Of a stretch of DNA of 64,000 bases, positions 11,693-24,041 are shown piece by piece. Location of the stretch: assembly GCA_037892935.1 (NCBI GenBank), contig JAYXKI010000020.1:62001-126000 (forward strand). Direction: 5' to 3'. Below the pieces are notes generated by a model. It saw nothing but the letters and a program-made list of their open reading frames with translations, was not told where the DNA came from and did not search any database. The translations under genes and the position numbers were made by a program. Every line of letters starts with the position of its first letter. Within the stretch, counting starts at the first letter, position 1. The stretch comes from Phlebopus portentosus (lineage: Eukaryota; Basidiomycota; Agaricomycetes; Boletales; Boletinellaceae).

Positions 11693-13616
11693 ATGCCTTT
11701 CAGCACTTTCGAAGTCGTTACATTCCTCTTCTGTATACTGGGCCTTTGCGCAGCAAAGTCATGGCTTCGAAAGAGGAGACCGTTACCTCTCCCTCCTGGA
11801 CCTAAACCAAGGCCTCTTATTGGAAATCTCAAAGACTTGCCGGAGTCTGGACAGCCCTGGATTCATTGGGCCAAGCATAAAGATCTTTATGGTACGTGCA
11901 GTCAAATTCATACTCTAGATGGATAACTAATTCCAATCCTTATCTCTGAAGGTCCTATTAGTTCCGTAACAGTGTTCGGGAAAACACTGGTCATCCTGAA
12001 TGAAAGCAGCATAGCCTCTGAGCTTCTCGAAAAGCGCTCTGCGATATTCTCTAATCGTCCAAGGATGGTTTTCGGCGGTGAAATGTCAGTATCGCTTCTT
12101 ACCCGGATAGAACTATGCGTGTAACTGTCATACTTATTTAGGGTCGGCTGGGGAGATACTTTGACAGCGCAACAGTATTCGGATCGTTTTCGAGCTTACA
12201 GGAAGGCCCTTCATACCGAAATAGGCTCGAAATCATCTGTCTCGCGATTTAATGTTCTACAAGAGATCGAAGTTCGCCGCTTCTTACTCCATGTTCTCAG
12301 AGAGCCGGAGACCATTTTTCAACGTGTCCGGACGTACGGATCTCTCTGTTACCGATTCAGATAGCGTCATTAATATGGAACTTTGTTTATTCAATAGGAT
12401 GGCGGGTGCGATTATTCTCAAAATATCCCATGGCTATGCGATCAATCACCAGGATCGGGATCCTCTTGTGGATCTGGCCGAGGAAGTGCTCGAAATATTC
12501 TCCCGCACAGCGGTGGCCGGCACATGGATCGTGGACATGCTTCCCTTCCGTAAGTTGACAATGTGGCGCAGATGATGTTCAATTGCATACCGAAATGAAT
12601 TATCAGTTAGATACATTCCGGCTTGGGTACCTGGAATGACGTTCAAGCGGACAGCGACGGAATGGAGGAAGTCAATCACGGACTTGACCGAGGTGCCGTA
12701 CGCATTCGTCAAGCGTCAAATGGACCTAGGGATCCATACTCCATCGTATACATCTTCCCGTCTTGATAAGGGTATTCGTACACCAGAAGATGAGTTCATC
12801 GTGAAATGGACCGCGCAGTCTATTTATGCTGGTGGTGCCGATACAGTAAGTTATAATCTCGCGAGCTCTGAAGGTTACCAATTTGATTTTTTAGACAGTG
12901 GCTACTCTTCAGTGTTTCTTCCTTGCCATATTGATTTATCCCGAGGTACAGCGCAAAGCACAGGAAGAGATCGATGCTGTCATTGGGAATGACCGTCTTC
13001 CGAACTTCGATGACCGTCAAGATCTCCCATATGTAGACGCGATTGTCAAAGAAGTCCTGAGATGGCATCCTATTGCACCACTTGCTTTCCCGCACGTTTC
13101 GACGGAGGACGACGTCTTTCAAGGGTACTTTATTCCAAAGGGAGCCTGGTTGATTCCAAACATCTGGTTTGTTGAATGTAGAGGTCATCTTTATTTACTA
13201 GCCATTAACCCCTGCTTCAAATACCCAGGTTGTTTACTCATGATCCGAAAACTTATCATGATCCAATGGCGTTCAAGCCGGAGCGCTTCCTTGGTCATGA
13301 ACCCGAAATGGATCCACACAATCTCTCATTCGGTTTCGGCCGGCGCATATGCCCGGGTCGCGAGTTTGCGGACGCATCGGTTTACCTGACCATCGCACAA
13401 ACCCTGGCTGTGTTCGATATCAATAAAGCCATTGAGAATGGAAAGGTTGTGGAGTCGAAGGTGGAATTCACGCCGGGTACGATCAGTCATCCCGTAGATT
13501 TCAAAGCGGATATCAAACCTCGCAATGAGAGAGCTGAGGCACTCATTCGTTCGGTCGAGGTAGAACATCCATTTACGACGGGTGATGCAAGGGTCCTCGA
13601 AAGTCTGAAGATTTAG
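11693..13616 (+). CDS. Cytochrome P450 monooxygenase, intact, 524 aa
   Basis: Seven exons (11693-11891, 11952-12084, 12142-12333, 12398-12549, 12607-12845, 12895-13166, 13229-13616) join in phase without stops. An N-terminal membrane anchor (residues about 5-22) is followed by the hinge [15 protein letters not shown]. The I-helix equivalent is YAGGADT, the ExxR motif is KEVLR, and the haem loop is FGFGRRICPGRE with the thiolate Cys. It is a microsomal class II P450 that needs a reductase and oxidises an unknown lipophilic substrate. In general look it resembles the basidiomycete P450s often labelled O-methylsterigmatocystin oxidoreductase-like, but that label does not establish a substrate. 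It has the same exon plan as the P450s at 15471, 38774 and 41912. The last intron starts with the weak donor GTTTGT. Confidence 0.92.
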
Positions 13617-15470
13617 TTATTCCTTCACTTAGGCTCTCCAAGTGTTTCGGTATTCTTGTGTACTCGCGACCTCTTTCTTTTTATTCATAGATCGTACCGT
13701 CTTTGTGCTTTACAGGTATATTGAGATTTCATCCGAAAGTTCTAGCTAATGGAAACTGGAAGAAAAAGAATATCTGTGAGAAACGATTATGTAATATATT
13801 CTCACTTGACACCCATCAGCAGACATGGATTGCTCTTCAATTGCTACCTAACCTCTTGGAGAAGCTCAAATCTATCGAAGTTGGTGTCAATATTTCTAAC
13901 ATCTTTCAAAAGGACTTCTGAAAGATTGATCGACAAGCAATCTTCCGCTAGCCGATTTCCTCCCCCTGTGGAGTTTTGATCTGTTTTCCACTTCAGATAA
14001 GGTGTTCTGGTTCAGTTCACTCGCACATGTTCACAAAGTATGTATTCCAGAGCGCCCATCCTTACACTGTTCCTCCGATCCCGATGTAGCCTATAGACTA
14101 ACACGTCGGCAATTCGCGCATCTTCGAGCGATTGAACATGACGACACTAGACATCTCGCCTTCTCTGATGCCAACACTATGTCTTCTCTTCTGTCGACTT
14201 CTTCTATGTTCGATGGATTTCTCAGCTCAAGAGCGAGAAACTATAACATTGGTCTCATGAACTTACTCTGCGACAAAAGATCCCGGGGACGCTTTGTACG
14301 TCCATTCAGTGCCCTGGCTATATCCTCCGCTACTGACCAAGAACAGTCAGTAATGTTGATCGGATCGTAAAAACATGAGCGCTTAATGGTCATACATGCC
14401 GAGATATTTTTTCGTATGGCGTGTGGTGAAACGTTTGCGATAGGAGTGCTTTGCTAGTGTCTTGACGGTCCGTTTGGATTCCCGCATTCGTCGGAGGCGG
14501 GTGACTACATCATCCCGTTTCAGTAACTGCTGTTTGGTCTGTCCCTTTCTGTACGTATCATCCGTTTGCTGTTCAATCATTTGGGTAGCTGATACATTCC
14601 GTATGGACATACAGCGGTCGCTTGACAATGGATCTGTTTAGCATTTATGACCACAACCAGTCCGGACCGGAGAGGAACATGAACTTGCCAACACTTGCAT
14701 TTGAAAATGCGCCTTGGGTTGCCGACGTATCAATTGACGTAGCAATGTTCTTTTAGCGCCGTGGAGCCGATAGAAATATGGAAAGCCGAAAAGTCAACTT
14801 TCGAGAAAAATGCTACACGCTTCCATCCGCTGTGTTTAAGTCGGATGTGAGACCAGGGGTAGCAAGAAGATAAAAGTCCATCCGAACTGAAGGCGGAAAG
14901 TATTCGCCTGCAATCAGTCAGGATATGCATAGGCGCTCGAGAATGTGAAGATTGAAGAGGTTCTTTCGCTTCCCTTAAGCAGTTTCATCTTTGAAAATCG
15001 GTGTATTGAAAGCACTGTATGGTAATTACCGGTGTCGTAATTTGATTACGTAACATACGCCGTATGTGCTCCCAGCACATTCTCAAGCAGATAGCTCTCA
15101 ACAGATCAGCATACGCCATACTGCAACATAATATTTCGTATGAACAACTATTGCGATTCTTGGAATGGCGGACACCGTGCGAAATGGAAATTAGTAAGTA
15201 CTTCTCTGAAGTCCAATCAATTTCTTTGAAGGTTCATCGTGTCAAAGGATGAGTCCGTCTCCTGACCGGTTTCTGAACTATCGGCATCCTTTCGTTACCG
15301 ACCAGTCTCAACTCGAGAATCGGGGTTCGTTCCGCTATTGGAAATCGGATGAAATTTGGTCCAGCGCTGGTCCAAATTCTGAAGGTATTTAACAGCTCGA
15401 AAGTCTGCGCTCCATCTCAAAACTCTCCGAAGTTCCCTTTGCCCGCCTCATTAACTCGATCTATATCACC
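13617..15470. other. Long intergenic region, no gene recognised
   Basis: This separates two tandem P450 genes. A 122-codon open frame at 14002-14370 has no recognisable domain and I do not call it. The final 100 bases are the promoter of the next P450. Confidence 0.45.
15386..15392 (+). promoter_or_regulatory. TATA-like box of P450
   Basis: TATTTAA lies 79 nt before the start codon at 15471. Confidence 0.45.
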
Positions 15471-17388
15471 ATGAGTGCTGTACTCATAGCCGACATCTTC
15501 TTTGGTCTCCTTGGCATATATCTTGTCAAGTCTTTTCTCTACTCTAAGAAGACGCACGGCCCACTTCCACCGGGGCCTAAGCCGAAACCTTTCATTGGGA
15601 ATCTGACAGATTTGCCACCTTCTGGTCAACAAGAGTGGGTACATTGGGGAAAGCACAAGGACCTATATGGTTGGTACTGGTTTCCCCCTTAATCGCTATC
15701 TGACGAACATTCCTATTCCCAGGCCCAATCAGCTCGTTAACAACCTTCGGTCAAACTCTGATTCTTTTAAATGACCAGCGCGTTGCTTTCGAATTGCTTG
15801 AGAAGCGTTCTCTTTCGTATTCTTCTCGTCCGAGGATGGTCTTCAGCGGAGAAATGTACGTGTGCTATCTATGGCTTGATTCAGTTGCTAACGGATATAC
15901 AAGGATTGGTTGGGAGAACCAGTTGGCTATGCAGCCCTACACAAATCACTTTCGTGCATACCGTAAGAATATCCACTCCGTGGTGGGAACGAAATCCGCC
16001 GTTTCCCAATTCTATCAGCTTCAAGACATGGAGGTCCGCCGCTTCCTCCTTCGGATTCTAAATGAACCGAGCAAACTACTGCACCATATAAGAACGTTTG
16101 TATTGTCACTACTTCTCGCACACTGTGCCTGACATCATTCTCTTCTGAATCAAGTGAAGCTGGCGCTATCATTTTAAAAATATCTCACGGATACACAATC
16201 GAACACAATACTCGCGATCCGCTTATTGATCTCGCCGATGAGGCGCTCGTTCAGTTCTCGCTATCGGCAGTCCCCGGAGCCTGGATTGTTGATATACTCC
16301 CTTTCTGTATGTATCCTTCATACCTTCGCGCCGCTTGTTGTTGAAACTGCCGTATAGTACAATATTTTCCAGCATGGATGCCCGGAATGGCGTTCAAGCG
16401 CACGGCGGTGCATTGGAGAAATACTCTAGCGGAGCTTGTCGAGAAGCCACATGCGTTCGTCAAGAAGCAGATGTGTTTGGGAAGTCATTCGCGTTCGTAT
16501 ACATCGGCGCTCTTAGGGAAGGGCAATGTCTCCCCTGAAGAGGAACATATCATCAAATGGTCCGCCGCATCTCTCTATGCTGGCGGGGCAGATACAGTAC
16601 GCGGAGTTTCCCTCGCATAAAGAACAATCAACGTCTGATAACTGGTGATGGTATCTAGACCGTGTCTTCATTATCAAGTTTCTTCCTAGTGATGACGATG
16701 TATCCGGAGATTCAGCGCAAGGCTCAAGAAGAGATCGATCGAGTCGTTGGCAGTGATCGTATTCCTGGTTTCGAAGACCGCGATAATCTTCCGTACGTCG
16801 ATGCAGTTGTCAAGGAAGTACTGCGCTGGCATCCAATTGGGCCCATGGGCCTTCCGCATACATCAACGGAAGATGATGTCTACGAAGGATATTTCATCCC
16901 AAAAGGCTCACTCCTCCTGGCAAACATATGGTATTTTATCATTCTAAGCATCCTTCTTCAACCGCCTGATTACGTTCCTTTTGCGCACCAGGGCCTTTGC
17001 ACACGACGCAGAGACGTACCACGACCCGATGGCTTTCAGACCAGAACGATTCCTCGGTGTTAATGGTCGTGCCCCTGAAACAGATCCACGTACCCTCGTC
17101 TTTGGATTCGGTAGACGCATCTGCCCAGGTCGCGAACTAGCGGATGCATCGATATATCTAACAATTGCGCAGAGCCTAGCGGTATTCGATATCAAGAAGG
17201 CGGTTGAGGACGGCAAAGTCGTTGAGCCTACTGTGTCGTTCTCAGCGGGGATTATCAGCCATCCACTCCCCTTCAAAACGAGCCTGGTTCCACGAAGCGC
17301 CAAAGCAGAAGCTCTCATTCGTTCTGTTGAAGAAGATTACCCGTTAACGGAGAGCGATGCAAAGGAGCTCCTTAGTCTCGACATATAA
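15471..17388 (+). CDS. Cytochrome P450 monooxygenase, intact, 527 aa
   Basis: Seven exons (15471-15669, 15723-15855, 15904-16095, 16155-16306, 16358-16596, 16659-16930, 16992-17388) join in phase. The first six have exactly the lengths of those in the P450 at 11693 (199, 133, 192, 152, 239, 272). A membrane anchor (residues 5-20) precedes [14 protein letters not shown]. The I-helix region is YAGGADT, ExxR is KEVLR, and the haem loop is FGFGRRICPGRE. A short insert (VNGRAPE) follows the ERFLG motif and is lacking in the neighbour at 11693. It should be an ER-bound monooxygenase of unknown substrate. Its 3' end was copied downstream (17834-18444) together with the 3' flank. Confidence 0.92.
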
Positions 17389-17833
17389 CATCATTTATAT
17401 GGTTACCTGTCGTCACTCTGCCTGATAGAATTTATGCACTTCACCTGTATTCAGGGTTAAGACACGCTGAACAACCGTATACTGATGAATGTAGATACAT
17501 ATCTATTCGTGCAGACCGGACGCGCCAAGTTGACTAGGAAGATAAATATTTCTTGAGAAAATGACAAAAAAAATATAGGATCACTAGCATCAGACACGTA
17601 GTACAGTAAGTACCATGTTTGCTTTGCGGTTTCCGATTGATCGCGTCCCAGTCACGCGCACGGAAACGTGACGAATTCACGTGCCGTGAGTGCCAATATT
17701 TTTTGCAAAAAAAAAAAATCTTGACCCTCCCGCAAAAACACTGCCAACAGTATGACCCGGCCTCGCTTATAATCATTTTTTGTGATCATTGACCTTAATA
17801 CACGGACTCCAAAGTCTATGAATTGTAGTGGTT
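17389..17833. other. Intergenic, 3' flank of P450
   Basis: The first 200 bases resemble 18445-18700, the flank of the truncated P450 copy, for example around ATCTATTCGTGCAGAC. No gene is seen. Confidence 0.5.
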
Positions 17834-18444
17834 CAGATCGATCGAGTCATCGGCAGTGATCGTCTTCCAGGCTTCAAAGACCGAGATAACCAGCCATACG
17901 TGGATGCAATTGTCAAGGAAGTCCTGCGTTGGCATCCAGCTGGATCCATGGGTCTCCCGCATGCATCAACAGAAGATGATGTCTATGAAGGTTATTTCAT
18001 CCCAAAGGGTTCACTCCTTGCAAACATATGGTTATTATTGATTCCACGCACCTTTCTCCATCATCTGATTATTCCCCTGTTTTGGTTTAGAGCCTTTATG
18101 CATGATGCAAAGATGTACCACGACCCGATGGCTTTCAGACCAGACGCACGCTTGTCTTTGGATTTGGTAGACGTATCTGCCCCGGTCGCGAACTAGCGGA
18201 TGCATCGATGTACCTAACAATTGCTCAAAATCTCGCAGTATTCAACATAAAGAAGGCGGTCGAGAACGGCAAAGACGTCGAGCCTATTGTGTCGTTCTCA
18301 CAAGGGATTATTAGCCATCCACTCCCCTTCAAACCGAATCTGGTTCCACGAAGCGCCAAAGCAGAGGCTCTCATTCGTTCTGTTGAAGAAGATTACTCGA
18401 TCATGGAGAGCGATGCAAAGGAGCTCCTCAGTATCAACATGTAG
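17834..18444 (+). pseudogene. Truncated P450 copy (exons 6-7 only)
   Basis: This is a 3' duplicate of the P450 at 15471. It starts within exon 6 at QIDRVIGSDRLPG and runs through KEVLRWHP and YEGYFIPKG to the stop. Relative to its parent it has a 43-base deletion that joins FRP to the region before the haem loop and shifts the frame. It also has a one-codon deletion in SLLLAN. Exons 1-5 are absent and no start or membrane anchor exists. Confidence 0.88.
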
Positions 18445-19224
18445 CTCCGTTTGTCTTGTCACCTATCCTCACCCTAGATGTCATTTCCCAAAGTTTTCAA
18501 GCCGACTTCAAGTTTATGGATATATTTCACCCGTACCCAGTTTTCGGACACGCCGAGAAACTGCATGCAGGAAAAATGTGCGTGAACATCTATTCGTGCA
18601 GACTAGAAGCATCAAATTGAAGTTAGGTGTTTTATTGAGAGCTCAGCAAGAGAAAATAGGAGCACTAGATATATCTTCCGCCGTCAGTCACGTAAGCCCG
18701 TGATGCTCTTACTATTTGATGTTCTGACTTTCACCATCATGATATCCAACGTGCTGAAGGAACCTGGATTCCATTTTGATCTTCGACTGATTGATAACGA
18801 AAGCATCAACACGTACACACGTCCTCTCTCTGTGTGATGGATCTGAGACGCTATCTGAAAGTAAACATGCTGATGATCCACCTTGGAACTATTTGTCAAG
18901 CTCTCGTTACTGTGACGCTATGAACTGACGGCATCCAGCTGCGACTGCTCACCGTCTCCAATCTTGCCCCTAAGCGTAGCCAAAATAAGAACTCCGTTAT
19001 GAGTCCCGCGCCCAGTCAAGCCTGCCATCTTTTTTCATTTCATCATTATGTTCAACATTGTCTGTGATACCTCGAACGATCGGTCAATGCCCACAGAACT
19101 ATCATCAGATGATGTAGGAGCGACTTCACTCCGATCATCATGATACAATGATAATCATTAGACATGGGATACTATATCTTGAAGGAACCTGAAGCGTAGT
19201 TCCGGCACTTCATCATTTCCGCTC
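18445..19224. other. Intergenic, no gene recognised
   Basis: The first part repeats the 3' flank of the P450 at 15471. The remainder is the upstream region of a membrane-protein gene, and I see no clear core promoter. Confidence 0.4.
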
Positions 19225-20657
19225 ATGTCGAACGAAATGACTACAGAACTCCCTTCGTCGATTTCATCGATATTGTCTGGCGTACATGAGCAGCTTGTTG
19301 GTCGGTACCTCACCGGTAGGAGTCTTCACTCATGCTTCCTTTGTACGCGTGGTTTTCTCATCGTGGATCAAGTTTCAGCCATTGTAATCATTGTATTCGA
19401 CACATTATTGTCCTTACAAGGCGACTCTACTATATGGATGGGGCATAAGCCGTCCATTCCAAAGGTCGCATACTTTACTTACAGATATCTTATGCTTGTT
19501 GCAACGATACTTTACCTTGTCTGTAAGTATTATACTACCAAGGCTTATAGGACACTTAATTAATTATGCACCGTCAAGCTTCGTTCCCGACGAAAGTGAT
19601 ACAAGAGTCGGACAACGGGGTCAGTAAATTTTTAGTTCTGTATGAAAGAAAGTGCTGACGAGTTCCGAATTCATTTATGCCACTTAGTAATCTAATTCCA
19701 AACACGTCATCCAGAACTATTCATGAAAATTTTAGATGTGAAATTCTCGCGAAACTAGTTAGTGCTGCCATATTCTCAGCTGACGCCGTTGGCCACTGTG
19801 AGGGGCTCAATACACTATTTGCACCGGAAATGCTGACCGTATAGCAGTTCTAGTTATTTTCCGAACATTCGTTCTTTGGGCGAGAAAACCAAAAGTCCTC
19901 AGGCTCCTGTTGATTGGCTCAGTACTTGCAAACGCCGCTTCTTGCGCCTTTCTAGTACTGTCCGTTAGATATATTTCTGGTACATCCTTTCCGCGACGTG
20001 ATTTCGAGGACCATATTCTCAGCACCTGTTATCTTCCGTACATGTGCTGGTCTAGTTAATCCGAAATATACGCTAGGAATATGGACTTCTCAGGTGAGCC
20101 AACAGCAATTGTACCACATGTCACGAATCATGATTTATCTCGAGACCTGCTCCATTTGAAAGGCGGCATTCGATCTATACGTGCTCATACTTGTTTCATG
20201 GAATGCCATGGATCGGCCCCGACTTACCAGTCAACGATTGTTGAGTATCATCCTCGGTGACGGCGTGTTTATGATTCTGGTATGAATTTCATTATCAGCG
20301 AAAAGAAAGTACGCTCACGACTACGTCTTATTATTAGTGTACCTGGGGTAAGAAACGTCACATAAGTTACCGTTATCCGTCGATTTTCTTACCTTCTCGT
20401 AAGCGGTCCGCTTGGTGAATGTTGCTATATGTCTCCGAAATGACGTATGCCCATTATTCGTCGTGTATCTACTGCCTTTTATTCATGATCTTCTTCTGGT
20501 TCAGGAGGCGTTGCCTGCTATCAGTCTTTCATTATCCGAATCTCTTATCACCACGATCAATCTGCGACTCTTGGGCAAAACTTTTCAGTCCGAAATGAGG
20601 GTAAGGGATGGGAAGGGAGAAAGCGAAATGGAGCTCTATTCGCTAATGAAAAATTGA
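19225..20657 (+). CDS. DUF6533-type multi-pass membrane protein
   Basis: This multi-exon gene begins MSNEMTTELPSS. After a short first exon and an intron ending near 19372, the second exon shows the N-terminal signature of basidiomycete DUF6533 proteins: FDTLLSLQGDSTIWMG and then YFTYRYLMLVATILYLV. Further exons encode hydrophobic stretches (RTFVLWARK, LLLIGSVLANAASCAFLVL) and the characteristic LVSWNAMDRPR. The C-terminal exon ends GESEMELYSLMKN. Several intron borders, including a possible 44-nt intron at about 19981-20024, are inferred from frame and family pattern. The proteins are predicted seven-helix membrane proteins of unknown function. I see no forced frameshift but cannot prove that the gene is intact. 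Confidence 0.6.
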
Positions 20658-21575
20658 TTGCCGACCACGTTTCTATGGAAATGGAGGAGAAATGGTCGAT
20701 ATAGTCTGAACTATAGTACATATATGTTTATAAAGCAGTGAGTGGTCTGCGAATAAGGAAAACACCAAGTCTTCATGGTGTCGTCAGTATAAGGATTGAA
20801 TATTATGTGAGGGATATGCTTGGACCACGTTGATGACGTGCTCATGACGAATGCTTTCCGCTTTCCGAGTTCCAATGAAGCGCAAGCTCAACGTGTTTCT
20901 TCGTGCAGCACATATGCACGTCTTTTTTTTAAGTCCCGTGTACAAATCCTCTTCCATGTTAAATTTAGAAGAGCTCGTACACGCATGGCATGAGCTGGTG
21001 ATAACGAATGTACTTGTCGCATTTATATGACAAAAGTCTTATCTCCACGATCCCGCCGGAATGAATGTCAATTGCATAAGATTACGTCAGATTTCCGGCC
21101 AGCACAGCACCCCATTGTGCAGAAGTTCAGTACCTCGTTGGTAAGAAATTCTACCCTGAGCATTTTCGTTGTGAAGGATCCTAAGTGAACGCGCCACTAA
21201 AGAGCCGCATGGCGAATGTTGCACTTTGATACCGAAGCCGGGAATAGTCTTGGCAAAGAGGCAGTGGTTCACTTGAGTGTAAGTGAGGAGTGGGACACAT
21301 TTCGGCTCTCCCGGCCATCATCGCCTTGGATTTTCTAGACGTTCAATCAATAGAGGGCTGTGTTATGTCCAGGCGAATGCAGAGCATTACGTAGTAGCGG
21401 CGGCCGACATTTACGGTTCCGGACGAAGAAGTGGCAATGTCGAACTGCGGATCGGACAATCGCGGGGTATATAATATACCTGTATTTTAATCAATCCATC
21501 CATTCATACTTCATACATACCATACCATACGTCGCATCTGCTTTTATCGAATCCCAGGAAATCAATTACTCGACA
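20658..21575. other. Intergenic with promoter of glycine-rich gene
   Basis: No coding region is recognised. The last 110 bases include a strong TATA box at 21468 and a CA-rich leader. Confidence 0.5.
21468..21474 (+). promoter_or_regulatory. TATA box of glycine-rich gene
   Basis: TATATAA preceded by GC-rich sequence lies 108 nt before the ATG at 21576. It is one of the clearest core promoters in the window. Confidence 0.6.
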
Positions 21576-22025
21576 ATGGGCAGTCAGCACTCGCATAATG
21601 CATATGGCGAACCCCCACGGCGACATCGCGGCCTGCTGAGCACACTATTTCATACCGTTAAACATAGCGGTAGCCATCATCAGGGAGGATATGGGCATGG
21701 CGGCGCTGCCGGAGGATCTGGTTTTGCTAGTTCTGGTTTCGGTGGGCAAGGAGGCGGTCATCATCACGGAGGTCCTGGAGGACCTGGAGGATTTGGCGGT
21801 CCTGGTGGAGGCTTTGGCGGTTCTGGTGGAGGCTTTGGCGGTTCTGGTGGAGGCTCTGGTGGTCCCGGTGGAGGCTTTGGGGGTCCCGGTGGAGGCTTTG
21901 GGGGTCCCGGTGGAGGCTTTGGGGGTCCCGGTGGAGGCTTTGGGGGTCCCGGTGGAGGCTCTGGCGGTCCTGGTGGAGGCTTTGGCGGTCCAGGAGGTCC
22001 AGGAGGTCCAGGGAGGCATTGGTGA
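21576..22025 (+). CDS. Glycine-rich low-complexity protein, 149 aa
   Basis: A single exon encodes MGSQHSHNAYGEPPRRHRG, then a His/Gly stretch and a long Gly-rich domain (residues about 65-145) built from a seven-residue repeat of the form GGFGGPG. The protein ends GRHW. There is no signal peptide or transmembrane segment, so it is probably cytosolic or nuclear. The repeat is disordered, and its function is unknown. The start was chosen because the strong TATA box lies 108 nt upstream. Frames on the other strand and in phase +2 across the repeat are long only because the repeat lacks stops. The 3' end faces the F-box-like gene at 22325 with 299 nt between them. Confidence 0.75.
   Translation: MGSQHSHNAYGEPPRRHRGLLSTLFHTVKHSGSHHQGGYGHGGAAGGSGFASSGFGGQGGGHHHGGPGGPGGFGGPGGGFGGSGGGFGGSGGGSGGPGGGFGGPGGGFGGPGGGFGGPGGGFGGPGGGSGGPGGGFGGPGGPGGPGRHW
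21780..22015 (+). repeat. 21-bp coding minisatellite
   Basis: About eleven tandem units of 21 bp (core GGAGGCTTTGGGGGTCCCGGT) encode the GGFGGPG heptad. The middle four units are almost identical, which points to recent unequal exchange or slippage; the outer units have diverged. Confidence 0.85.
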
Positions 22026-22324
22026 AGGTATATCCACACTTCCATTACTCATAATTCAGATGTTCACCTCACGATGTAGACGAGATGATCTAGTTTCTTT
22101 CACGAATTCAAAGACGCATTCTCTCCGATCTTGTTTCTCTTCGACTTTCATCTTGATCTGTAGGACATGTTTGGCTCTCTTTCCTTCGCAAAAGCCGTGT
22201 ATTCGGTGTATCATTCTGACCACAACAGTGTTCTACTGCGATATCCACTATGTAATCAAATGTCAGTATTCGTCCTAATAATACTTCAGAGACTCACCAT
22301 CTGCTCGAATGTCGTAAGGGAGCC

Positions 22325-24041
22325 TCAATCGTAATACTGAATCACCAATTTCTGCTGATCCTTCGACACGAATGTCAATGCGCCACTATACTTTTCATAG
22401 TACACTACGCCTGGAGCGACATGGTCACGACCGAATGAAATTGGGCCAAACGCCTTCCTGTCACGGCTTTCCAACAGTTCCTCAAATGAAAAGGCGTAAT
22501 ATAGAGTGCCTTTATGCAGAGTATTGACACTCGCAAGAATGCCACGGCCGCAATGTGACAAGGCATGCACGTCTTCTGTGCAATAGGGGTGGGATAGAGG
22601 TATTGACACCGATGTTGATTGTTGCAATGTAAGCGTGGGCGGAAGACTTGAGTTATGTCCCGCAGGTGAGGAAAACCGGAACAAGGAGAGCCAGAAACGC
22701 GTATTTTCACTCCTGCTGTGAATCCTGCTGGAAGAGATAGCAGCATCGTTCAGCTTTCCGATGGCGAAGATTGTTGTGTGGCGCGGAGGACCTCGCCAGG
22801 TCATTCTGCGTGGCACGAGACGAACTGATCTGAAGTGTCCAGCTACCATTAGTAGAGGCTCTTTTATTCGTAAATAGCGCAGCTCCTCTGTTAACGAAAA
22901 TCCAACATTGTCAGGTTGAAAGCCACATGATGCTCCGCGTATACGAGGATGCGTAAATAGCTGTTGCGCATGCAGAGCGATAAGTGAGTAATGCTCGTCT
23001 CTTTCCTCCCTGCCGACGAAAAATAGGCAGCCGTCCGAGACTGCTACGGAATCTGATATTATCTCTACTCCGGTCTGATGAAACAAATGTTAGCTCTCAA
23101 TTCTTGTGCACAAAAGTTGACTGAAATACCAATCTAAAGCATTGCTTCAACACTCTGCTGGCTATAGCGACCCCTCTGTTCCCGATCATGACTATCACAT
23201 CTCCGCATATTGCGAGGACACTTGGCACATCCCATGCGAAGCCTTGATTGGTCTTCCTATAAACCGTCGCCCGCTTCGTCTCCGGATTGAGCCAGAATGT
23301 CTTCATGCACCTGATGCATAGCAGAACGGGCTAATGATTAGCTCACGGTGCATGCACTGTGGATGTGCTATTTGCTTACCAAGGAGATCGCCAGTCTTGA
23401 GGCTCAGCGGAGAGCTCCATGACGACGATAAACAGAAGGCCACGCTGAGCATCAAATTCAGCATCGTAGCCACGTATTGCTTCGTTCTGAAAAGTTCCCA
23501 GCTGAGGATACGTCCAAATAACCGTGTTCTTCTTCACATCCCAGCATTGGAGGTATCCTTCCGACCAAAGTATGAATAAAAACTCCTCGCCCGCTCCACC
23601 GGGCACAATCTTCATCACTTCCCGAATGTGCTTGTCTTGCCTGAGGTCGCCTAGCATACCACCCGTATTCTTCAGGTTGATGATACGTTTTCGAGTAACC
23701 CGCGGACCAGATGACGAAGGTTTACTCCAATTCGCGTGTCCGATGGCTGCACGTATGGCAAGATGCTTCAGCTCATCTGACGATAATGAATCGAGTATGA
23801 TGTGGGAAGGCAGGTCCGGGGAATGAAATTCGTCGAGCTCCCCAAGAATGTGCAGCCACAGAGGGCGGTTGGGTTGCGAAAAGAAGTCTCGCAGTGTTCT
23901 ACATGACTGCAGAATTCGTAGGTATGACGATATGGATAAGAGGGCAAAAGCACGTACCCTTTCTAGTATAAAGATGTCTATCGCGGAGCACTCGTAAGCA
24001 ATCTTGAGGAAAACATCATCAAAAAGATCCAGGAAATGCAT
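22325..24041 (-). CDS. F-box-like protein, four exons
   Basis: Exon 1 (24041-23958) encodes MHFLDLFDDVFLKIAYECSA, an F-box-like start. Exon 2 (23906-23380) continues with SCRTLRDFFSQPNRPLWLHI, the typical end of this F-box type. Exon 3 contains MKTFWLNPETKRATVYRK, and exon 4 runs to QKLVIQYYD. Exon 2 and later exons suggest a beta-rich, WD-like substrate domain (GYLQCWDVKKNTVIWTYPQ), although repeats are too weak to count. Intron borders are GT-AG and join in phase. It is a probable SCF adaptor of unknown target. It is not closely related to the LRR-type F-box family elsewhere in the window. Confidence 0.75.

Noticed and set aside
14002..14370. A 122-codon open frame between two P450 genes
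   Set aside because: It has no recognisable domain, no clear promoter and no homologous block in the duplicated units; chance is likely.
21645..22052. Long antisense frames and a +2 frame across the glycine-rich gene (Pro-rich and Thr-rich products)
   Set aside because: They exist only because the 21-bp repeat lacks stops in several frames. Composition and promoter position support the plus-strand glycine-rich frame only.
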